From Xenoacremonium recifei (Eukaryota; Ascomycota; Sordariomycetes; Hypocreales; Nectriaceae): 64,000 nt of DNA. The stretch is taken from assembly GCA_012184525.1 (NCBI GenBank), contig WOFQ01000007.1:310001-374000 (forward strand), in the 5' to 3' direction. The notes beneath the pieces are model-generated. The model did no database searches. It saw only the letters and a program-made list of their open reading frames with translations, and was not told where the DNA came from. Position 1 is the first letter of the stretch. Every line of letters begins with the position of its first letter. This document shows, piece by piece, positions 56,678 to 64,000 of the stretch. The translations under genes were made by a program, and so were the position numbers.

Positions 56678-57568
56678 ATGGCTGAAACTCACCACTTCGA
56701 CGTCAACCGCCTCTTCACTGTGAAAGGCTTCACCTGCGTTGTCACAGGCGGTGGCTCGGGCATTGGTCTGATGGCCTCGCAAGCGCTGGCAGCCAATGGT
56801 GCTAAGGTTTATATCACGAGCCGCCACCCGGAGAAGCTCAGGACGGCGGCAGAGAGTCACAGCCCCGAGACGGCGGGCGGCGAGATCATCCCGCTGGGCC
56901 CTTGCGATGTACGAAAGAAGGCAGACTTAGAAAAGGTGGTCAAGGAACTGAGCGAAAAGGAGAAGAGGATACATCTGTTGGTCTGCAATGCGGGCGTCGC
57001 GGGGCCCAAGGCTGAGCCTGAAGGCGAAGATGCCGAAGATCTGAAGCAACGACTGTGGGAGAATGAGAGTGTGGAGGCGTGGCAGGATACCTTCGAGACA
57101 GACGTCACAAGCGTGTACTTCACAACTGTCGCCTTCCTCCCGCTGCTGCAAGCGAGCATGGAACCCGAAGGCCCCCTATCGCGCTTCGCGCCCAGCGTTA
57201 TCACCATCTCCAGCATGTCCGGTCTGATGCGGCACGCGCAGGGCCACTTCGCGTACAACACGGCCAAGGGCGCGACGGTGCACCTGACGAAGCTGATGTC
57301 GGCTGAATTCACGCGTGTGGGCGTGCGAGTGAACAGTATTGCACCAGGGTATTTCCCGTCTGAGATGACGGCCAAGGAGAGCGATGAGCGGCAGAAAAGT
57401 ACGCTGCGCGAGGGCTATGTGGAGGAGAAGGGGCACGTGCCGGCGATGAGGCCAGGACGGGACGAGGAGATCGGTATGGCTGTGCTGTTTCTGGCGCGGT
57501 GTGAGTACGTGAATGGGGAGATTCTTGCTGTGGATGGGGGTGTGATGAATGTTGTTGGAGGACGGTGA
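56678..57568 (+). CDS. Short-chain dehydrogenase/reductase (SDR)
   Basis: NAD(P)-dependent classical SDR of 296 residues without introns. The Rossmann dinucleotide motif TGGGSGIG is at 23-30, the structural NAG at 104-106, and the catalytic YxxxK is Y193-K197 (YNTAK), with the catalytic Ser in the ISSMSG segment at about 177-182. The pattern VNSIAPGYFPSEMT after the active site, and the end LAVDGGVMNVVGGR, are typical of 3-oxoacyl-reductase-like fungal SDRs. In the cofactor-binding fold, S48-R49 after the second strand hint at NADPH preference. The physiological substrate is not deducible. No pathway neighbours suggest a metabolic cluster. Confidence 0.92.
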   Translation: MAETHHFDVNRLFTVKGFTCVVTGGGSGIGLMASQALAANGAKVYITSRHPEKLRTAAESHSPETAGGEIIPLGPCDVRKKADLEKVVKELSEKEKRIHLLVCNAGVAGPKAEPEGEDAEDLKQRLWENESVEAWQDTFETDVTSVYFTTVAFLPLLQASMEPEGPLSRFAPSVITISSMSGLMRHAQGHFAYNTAKGATVHLTKLMSAEFTRVGVRVNSIAPGYFPSEMTAKESDERQKSTLREGYVEEKGHVPAMRPGRDEEIGMAVLFLARCEYVNGEILAVDGGVMNVVGGR

Positions 57569-58179
57569 TGTATCGGTGAGAGTGTTGGGATAAGTTTTGT
57601 TGTCCTAGTAGCTGGTGAAGCACTCAGGGCGGTGTACAAAGCACGGATGTAACAATGATAAACCCTTAATGTGCTCGAACTCCCTTGCAAGACTCTTTCC
57701 TCCAAGCTTGTCTACCTAAGCATCTTGATCTGATAAGTTGGATCAAAAATAGATCCGTCTCCGTTGATGCGTTTCAACCTCCAACTGCCAAGCTTTCGCA
57801 AAATGTAGGCTTAAATTTAGAGCGGGGTGGGATCGAAGCAAAACTGCGGGGCTGCCTGCATTAGCGTACCTGACCAGCTTCTGGTGCCTTTGTGGAAGGA
57901 GCTCTGCACTGAGGCGCTGGTGCTTGCCTACTGGATCGATGGAGATCTGATGACGAAACGTGCTACTTGTTCCACCCAGCCCAACACTCTCCGACATCTT
58001 CACTCCTCCATCTTACGGTGATCACTTTCGTTTTCTCCTGTCTCCTACCAAATCCCCAGCTGCGCTGACCACTCGCCTGGCGACGACGCTCGTTCAGCCT
58101 ACAAGACGCTCCATCGATACGACGTCATCCAACCAAGCTCTACTCCTGCCCCGCCTCGAGCCTTCTGCTAGCCGCCATC
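57569..58179. other. Intergenic: SDR 3' side and YBP1-like promoter
   Basis: About 610 bases between two plus-strand genes. The promoter-proximal half is pyrimidine-rich and carries another CGACGTCATCCAA element. No gene is seen. Confidence 0.5.
58120..58132. promoter_or_regulatory. CRE-like element CGACGTCATCCAA
   Basis: An exact 13-base match to the element at 56520-56532 upstream of the SDR. It lies 48 bases before the YBP1-like ATG, so it may sit in the leader rather than the promoter. Confidence 0.35.
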
Positions 58180-60040
58180 ATGGCTGCGACAACAGACGAA
58201 GTCGTTCAACGCCTGAAAGAATCTCGACCTCCAGCCACCGATGCGTTTACCTACCTCACCATCGTCGAGAAATCGCTGTCCCCCGAGATCCTTCCGACGC
58301 TTCAAGAAATCCTCCAGGATGCTCAGCTCACGAACGATATTGGATGGGACATGGTCGAGATGCTCATCCCCATTCCAGGGAGCGAGAACTGCCTAGAGAC
58401 CATCGCGCGGCTAGGCAATCCCAGAGAGGTCATTCTGAAGGTGCTCGAGGTCATAGATTTGATATCAGATTCTTCAGAGGCCGGTGCCGATGGCGCAAGC
58501 AAGCAGTTCATCACCTTGGTGGGCATGCTGACCATCCTGCACCGGCGATTGAAGGTCAAGGCGCCGTCGCGCTTCCTACAACCGACACTGCAGACGGTAT
58601 ACAAAGCTTACAATTCTGAGGGAGCTGAGACTACGGCAGCTGTCGTGGATTTGGTGCGATCTCTCACCGAGCAAAAACGTCCTCCTCTGCCTACTCGTCA
58701 GTCGAGTACCAAGCTCGATACTCCTTTCCAAGAGAGCGATCCCTCCAAAAGTGCTCCCGACCCCGAAGCTAACCAGTCGGACCGCGCGAGCCCAGCGGAG
58801 ACCGAGCTGGTGAAGAGGCTACTGCAATCTTTTATAACATGCATCATCGAGGCCTACGTAAACACGAATAACCTCGAGTGGGCAGCAAGGCTGCTGGAAT
58901 ATCTCACCCCAGAAAAGATAGTGCCGCGTCGCAAGACGTTGACCCAGGCATTTAGAGAGGAGAAACAGCTCCAAGCCAAAGACGCACTGATAGGCCAGCT
59001 CGTGGTATGTTGAAATTCCTATATCCTTCGTTTCGTCTCTAACATGTGTAATTCAGGCAATTGCTGGTGACCTTGGTCTATCTGCCTTCTCCTCAGCGCA
59101 AGTCAAGGAGGTATTTGAAGGCCCTTATTGCCGCAATCCTCTTTCTGTCGAGCCGGACTCGACGAACCCCGAGGCTGTGAAGGTCTCGAGCAGCGGCTTT
59201 CTATGTTTTACGGCGTACCGCATGTTTGCCGCTGACCTATTTGAAGCAGACTACGATCAGCCGGACATCAACATCTTTCCCGAACATCATACTCTGCTGA
59301 AGAATTTTCTCAGCGATGACCCTCAGGAGGAGATTACTGGTAACCCAGGAACCGCCGACGCCTTGATCGCTATGGGCCTGTGGCTTCACGATCAGAAGCG
59401 GATTTCCAGCAAAGGCGAAAGCTCCGGGGACAGTTCGGTCAATTTCATGTCCTACCATCATCTCCTAACATTGATCGCTGTCTTTCATCAATCTATTACC
59501 ACTCGAAATGCTGCCACGGTCCTGGCCGGCCACATTCTGCATTCGGATCCCGACGAAGACGACAGACTGGCGATTCTCGAAGACTTGTTGGAGAACTGCA
59601 TGTTTTCTTCTCTTCAAGCATGTGCTGTGACGTGGCTCCGGGAGGAGATGATTGCGGCTCGCAAGGCAGGTTCAAAGAGTCGCTTCTCCTCTCCAACCTG
59701 CCTTGACACTCTACAGTACACGCTGTTCCCAGACTTAACGGACATCAGCCCCGACGATCCGGTGGCTTTTCAGGAGATTTTCATACAGAATGCGCCCTTT
59801 CACCTCCAGGTTGCGAACTTTGCACTCTTCCTTTTCGGCGGGAAGGACTACAAGGACCTAGCGCCAGCTGGCATGGCTGCTGCGGTCGAGCACCGATACG
59901 TGGTACCGCTGGTGACGGCTGCAAAGGCCCTTCAGGTGTCCATTGAGAAAGGGGAGGTTGAAGTAGAGACAGCAGGGCCCGAGTTGCTGTTGAACTTGAG
60001 CGTCCTGGTAGACGTGTTGGAGCGAGTGCCACTGCAGTAG
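58180..60040 (+). CDS. YAP1-binding protein-like (YBP1/glomulin family)
   Basis: Exons 58180-59004 and 59057-60040 give 602 residues; the 52-nt intron joins GQLV/AIAGDLG in phase 0. The segments WDMVEMLIPIPGSENCLETI and ARLGNPREVILKVLEVIDL are typical of the fungal DUF1760/glomulin-like family that includes yeast Ybp1 and Ybp2. Ybp1 supports peroxide activation of the bZIP factor Yap1, and related proteins act at kinetochores. The protein is predicted to be an all-helical repeat scaffold with a disordered, acidic loop at about 165-210 (PPLPTRQSSTKLD...). No signal peptide, membrane segment or enzymatic motif is seen. The family call is from sequence memory without an alignment, and function by analogy with yeast is inference. 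Confidence 0.8.
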
Positions 60041-60936
60041 ATGAAGAGCGAGGGCTACAACTTCATGTAGGGATCAGCGGCAGTCGAGGAGTTTTCAACG
60101 TAGGATATGAACTCTACAGTAAACATGAGAGATAGCGAGTGACATTGCAATTATGATTCAGCCAAGTTCCCGCGCCAGTGCGTATAAATGATGTAGGGTA
60201 GGATGGACATGCGAACGGCATTCTTAAAGCAATATTTCCTAGACCCGACTAACATTCAATTTATTAGATAAAAATATCATATTTACCGCTTTTGTTTTTC
60301 ATCTCAACCTGGGCACAGTTCATGCAGAGTCGTGATCAGTGATTGACTACTGGTTAACCAGAATATACATCTCCATCGCTAAATATATTCCAGACCTTCG
60401 CTTAAACCTCGATTTTGGTGACCGGGTGATAATCCAATCTCGATCGCACAACTGCACCAGCCAATCAAAGATTGGCAGTCAAGATTAAGAATATAATGTT
60501 TTATGCTAAGTTTGAAAGCCCATCAGCTGTGCATCACTACCCAGGTTCTCGGTGTCATTTAATCAAGGCTGCCAGCTCAAACCTGTCAAACGCAGCCCCA
60601 CACGGTCCGGCCCTTTAGCTCCGGCCGGTGCAGTCAATGGAAGGAACGGCTAGTGATGTCACTGTCACACTCTTGCCCAACGCGGCTTGTGTTCCTGCAT
60701 ATCGAACTCCCCCAAGTCTTCTTCCCTTCTTACTTTCTTTTCCTTCTTCTCCTGATTTTTACTCCTTTACTTCGATGCCTCATACTAATCGTCCAAGACT
60801 GGTGCTACATCCACATGGAGATGTCATCACATTTTGTTGATGTTTCTCAACTGGACCTCGCTTTAACACGTCTCGTGACAGTACATGAGGTACCCTAAGC
60901 GCATATAACAACACATCAATTCTTTGTTTAGGCAAT
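60041..60936. other. Promoter region of the UDP-glycosyltransferase
   Basis: About 900 bases, AT-rich at 60220-60520 and strongly pyrimidine-rich at 60705-60785. The sequence just before the ATG at 60937 ends in TTTGTTTAG, which could be the acceptor of a 5' UTR intron. No gene is seen. Confidence 0.5.
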
Positions 60937-63900
60937 ATGGACCAACTAGGCCAAGGTGTGCTGGTCACCGATCCCGAGGGCCAAGTTGCGTATCCCGGCC
61001 CTGTGCCACCTACTACTCGCCCACCCTGTTCTCCTCTGCCGCCAGCAAATGCTAGCGATGACCAGGATGACGACGAAACAAGACGCAGCAATCAGAGCGG
61101 CAAAGGGAGACAGAATTCTGAGCCCATTCTATCAGTTGCCCGTCCAGCATTACTACCTCAACACAAGAGCCATGTTGACCAACCGACCGCCGATGACTTG
61201 CGACGACAGCGGCGCCCATCTCCCTCGAAACAACGGTCGCTTTTCCGCCCTTCGACGAGGACCGGGAAGGCCTCGTATCTAAACAAAGCTATCTGGGAAG
61301 GTCACGATCAGAATCGTAACTCGACATCTTCTTCCTCTTCGTTAGTCTCGTCGGCTGTCTCGTCGGCTGCAGGACCCGGTAGTGAGACGAACTTCGTGGG
61401 TCGTGCAGATGATACTGCCAGACCAAGAAGCCAACGGAGAAGACCTCGATTTGGGAGTAGTGACGATCGATACAGCCGGTTTGATATCGGAAACCAGGAT
61501 TACACCACGAGTGGCACCGTGAAGAAGGATGGACGACTTGCCATCACCGTCAACGAGACAGCGAATAAGGGGTATTTAGCCCAGGCCCTGGGAGCGATTC
61601 TGCAAAAGGCTGCTGCCCCTGAAGCTGATGGTGATGCTGCGGCGTCCGGGTCTCGACCGCAAACAGGTTCACGCCTCTCATCTGCATCGACTGAAATGCG
61701 AGATCTTCCCCGCTTGCGCTTGAACATTGTTATCATGGTCATTGGCTCTCGTGGCGATGCGCAGCCATTTCTGAAGATCGGAAAGGTGCTCAAAGAGCAA
61801 TACGGACATCGTGTTCGCATTGCGACCCATCCAGCGTTTCGAGATTTCGTTGAAAAGGATTCTGGCCTGGAGTTCTTCTCTGTCGGTGGTGACCCTTCCG
61901 AGCTCATGGCGTTCATGGTCAAGAATCCTGGTCTGATTCCAACGATCGAGTCGGTCAAAGCTGGTGACATCGGCAAGAGGCGAGCTGCCATGGCTGAGAT
62001 GTTCGATGGTTTCTGGAGAGCGTGTATCAACGCTACAGACGACGAGAAGGACAGCAGAAATCTGAAGATGATGGGAGAGAAAGATCCATTTGTGGCAGAT
62101 GCCATCATCGCCAACCCCCCAAGTTTTGCCCATATTCACTGTGCTGAAGCATTGGGTATTCCACTGCATCTTATGTTTACTTTTCCATACACCCCGACTC
62201 AGGCGTTCCCGCATCCCTTGGCTAGCATCAAGAAGTCTAACGTTGATCCGGGATACACCAACTTCATATCGTATCCCTTGGTGGAAATGATGGTTTGGCA
62301 GGGCCTGGGAGATCTGGTCAATCAATTCCGTGTCAAGACTTTGGCCCTGGATCCAGTATCGACGCTTTGGGCCCCTGGATCGACATACCGCCTTCATGTT
62401 CCATTTACATATCTCTGGTCTCCTGGACTGGTTCCTAAACCTCAGGATTGGCCTAGTGAGATCGACATATCTGGCTTCGTCTTCCTCGATTTGGCTTCAA
62501 CGTTTGAGCCGCCCAAAGAGCTGGAAGACTTCCTCGCAGCGGGAGAGCCCCCGATCTATATCGGGTTTGGATCCATTGTCGTGGATGATGCTGACCAGTT
62601 CACTGAAATGATCTTCAAGGCTGTCGAGCTGGCCGGAGTGCGGGCTCTTGTATCCAGAGGTTGGGGTGGGTTTGGGGCCGACAAAATCCCCGAGAACATC
62701 TTTATGCTCGGCAACACTCCTCATGATTGGCTATTTCCCAAGATCAGAGCGTGCGTCATCCACGGCGGCGCAGGCACAACAGCTATCGCTCTCAAATGTG
62801 GTAAACCTACTATGGTGGTCCCATTCTTTGGTGACCAGAACTTCTGGGGTCAGATGATGGGAAAAGCTGGAGTTGGCCCTGACCCAGTCCCGTATAAGCG
62901 CTTGACCTCCGAGAAACTTGCGGAGGGTATCAAGTTCCTTCTGACGGATGAGGCGGCAGAAGCTGCTGACAAGATCGCCAAGGACATCGTGCGTGAAGGC
63001 GATGGTGCCGAGAACGCGGTGAAAGCTTTCCATCGGCAGTTGGCGCTCAGAGGACCAATAACGCTCAGATGTTCGATCCTCAAAGAGCAAGTCGCTGTTT
63101 GGCAGGTGAAGGGCACGAGTGTTCGACTCAGCTCCCTGGCTGCGGATTTTCTTGTTGACCATGGCCTGATCAGCTGGAAGAAGTTAAGGCTGTTGCGGCA
63201 TACCGAATGGAACGACTATACCGGACCCGGAGAACCCGTCACTGGTGTTGCAGGTTCGATTGCAAAGACCATCGGACAGACATGCACCGGCATCGTCAGT
63301 GTACCATATCATCTGGTCAAGCGTGGAAAGCTGCACCGGCAGAAGCAGGTCAAACGGAAACGGGCAAAAAGAACGCAGCACACGATCCGAGCCGAGACTG
63401 AAACACCTGATGCTCCGGTTGATGGTAGGCTCGCAGTTGATGCTCTATCGGTCCAGACCATCGATGAACGAGCAGACCAACATATCCAAGAAGCACGGAG
63501 CGGCGTCAAGCAGACTACAAAAGCCATTACGAAGGCTCCTGTTGATCTGGCACTGGCTTTGGCTCAGGGGTTTCACAACGCGCCTCGCCTCTACGGAGAC
63601 GACACAGTCCGTCGACCACCCCGGGTAACGGGCTTCAAATCGGGTCTCCGAGCGGCACGAGACGAGTTTATGTATGGTGTCTATGATGGCTTCACAGGTA
63701 TCGTGAGACTCCCCTACCGGGGAGCCAGAGAGCGTGGTGTGGTAGGGTTTGTCCAAGGGACAGGTATGGGGTTGACAGGATTTATCTTGAAAAACCTGTC
63801 TGCCATATTTGGACCCTTTGGGTACACCCTGAAGGGAATTGTGAAGCAAGCAGAGCGTTCCAAGACCCCTCAAAGATTCATCCGTCGCGCTCGCATTACG

Positions 63901-64000
63901 CAAGGTCAGCGTGAGGCTAATGCCCTCTCCGAAGAGGACCGTAAGGTCGTCTTGAAGAAAGTCTGTGACGGCTATCGTGTCCTCAAAGACTTGTGCGACA
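60937..64000 (+). CDS. Sterol-type UDP-glycosyltransferase, 3' end beyond window
   Basis: Open frame of 1021 complete codons from the ATG at 60937, still open at the window edge, so the gene is partial. Residues 1-240 are disordered, Ser/Arg-rich. A Glyco_transf_28 domain starts near 261 (NIVIMVIGSRGDAQPFLKIG). The nucleotide-sugar half carries the sterol-glucosyltransferase signature, including HDWLFPKIRACVIHGGAGTT at about 596-615 and FFGDQNFWGQ. This fits family GT1 enzymes that transfer a sugar from UDP to sterols or related lipids. Yeast Atg26 has PH and GRAM domains before its catalytic part; none is seen here. After the catalytic part, a long C-terminal region contains repeated Gly/Pro-spaced segments (YGVYDGFTGIVRLPYRGA, GFVQGTGMGLTGFILK, GPFGYTLKGIVK). 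They resemble the C-terminal segments of VPS13-like lipid-transfer proteins. The exact acceptor is unknown. Confidence 0.9.
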   Translation, partial: MDQLGQGVLVTDPEGQVAYPGPVPPTTRPPCSPLPPANASDDQDDDETRRSNQSGKGRQNSEPILSVARPALLPQHKSHVDQPTADDLRRQRRPSPSKQRSLFRPSTRTGKASYLNKAIWEGHDQNRNSTSSSSSLVSSAVSSAAGPGSETNFVGRADDTARPRSQRRRPRFGSSDDRYSRFDIGNQDYTTSGTVKKDGRLAITVNETANKGYLAQALGAILQKAAAPEADGDAAASGSRPQTGSRLSSASTEMRDLPRLRLNIVIMVIGSRGDAQPFLKIGKVLKEQYGHRVRIATHPAFRDFVEKDSGLEFFSVGGDPSELMAFMVKNPGLIPTIESVKAGDIGKRRAAMAEMFDGFWRACINATDDEKDSRNLKMMGEKDPFVADAIIANPPSFAHIHCAEALGIPLHLMFTFPYTPTQAFPHPLASIKKSNVDPGYTNFISYPLVEMMVWQGLGDLVNQFRVKTLALDPVSTLWAPGSTYRLHVPFTYLWSPGLVPKPQDWPSEIDISGFVFLDLASTFEPPKELEDFLAAGEPPIYIGFGSIVVDDADQFTEMIFKAVELAGVRALVSRGWGGFGADKIPENIFMLGNTPHDWLFPKIRACVIHGGAGTTAIALKCGKPTMVVPFFGDQNFWGQMMGKAGVGPDPVPYKRLTSEKLAEGIKFLLTDEAAEAADKIAKDIVREGDGAENAVKAFHRQLALRGPITLRCSILKEQVAVWQVKGTSVRLSSLAADFLVDHGLISWKKLRLLRHTEWNDYTGPGEPVTGVAGSIAKTIGQTCTGIVSVPYHLVKRGKLHRQKQVKRKRAKRTQHTIRAETETPDAPVDGRLAVDALSVQTIDERADQHIQEARSGVKQTTKAITKAPVDLALALAQGFHNAPRLYGDDTVRRPPRVTGFKSGLRAARDEFMYGVYDGFTGIVRLPYRGARERGVVGFVQGTGMGLTGFILKNLSAIFGPFGYTLKGIVKQAERSKTPQRFIRRARITQGQREANALSEEDRKVVLKKVCDGYRVLKDLCD

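Overview
The window is nuclear DNA of a filamentous ascomycete, most likely a sordariomycete. Protein-coding genes are split by short introns (mostly 50-60 nt, GTAAGT/GTATGT-type donors, CTAAC-like branch sites). The gene set is fungal: a tyrosinase, PIF1, CUL4, TEL1, NUP192, a mitochondrial DNA polymerase, a YAP1-binding-like protein and a fungal sterol-type UDP-glycosyltransferase. I cannot name the species. I rebuilt exon structures by hand from splice signals, reading-frame continuity and family motifs; they are models, not transcript evidence.

Layout. 1-5.8 kb: an ARL8-like small GTPase (minus strand), then about 3.8 kb without a convincing gene. 5.8-9.5 kb: RNA polymerase I second subunit RPA2/RPA135 (plus). 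11.1-14.6 kb: a secreted-type tyrosinase and a TMEM97/EXPERA membrane protein (both plus). 14.8-21.6 kb: an uncharacterised type I membrane protein, PIF1 helicase and a polyglutamine-rich disordered protein (all minus). 21.6-28.6 kb: a gene-poor, accessory-looking stretch with one fungal STAND/PigL_N-type gene (minus) and a tRNA-Asp(GTC) gene (minus). 28.6-41 kb: CUL4 and TEL1 (ATM-type kinase) in tandem on the minus strand. 41.6-46.9 kb: nucleoporin NUP192 (plus). 47.6-49.5 kb: an SLX8-like RING E3 ligase (minus). 49.5-52.7 kb: a gene-poor interval holding a diverged direct repeat and a smaller nested duplication that looks like decayed coding sequence. 52.7-60.0 kb: mitochondrial DNA polymerase gamma (MIP1), a short-chain dehydrogenase and a YBP1/glomulin-like protein (all plus). 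60.9 kb to the end: a sterol-type UDP-glycosyltransferase (plus) that runs off the window.

The genes are mostly housekeeping and have no operon logic. A loose theme is genome maintenance: PIF1 and MIP1 both act on mitochondrial DNA, and TEL1, CUL4 and the SLX8-like ligase act in nuclear DNA damage or chromatin pathways. This may be chance. I found no CRISPR array, no intact transposon and no secondary-metabolite cluster. The parts most worth a second look are the two gene-poor intervals (21.6-28.6 kb and 49.5-52.7 kb), the two alternative starts of PIF1, several micro-exons, and the glycine-rich C-terminal extension of the glycosyltransferase.
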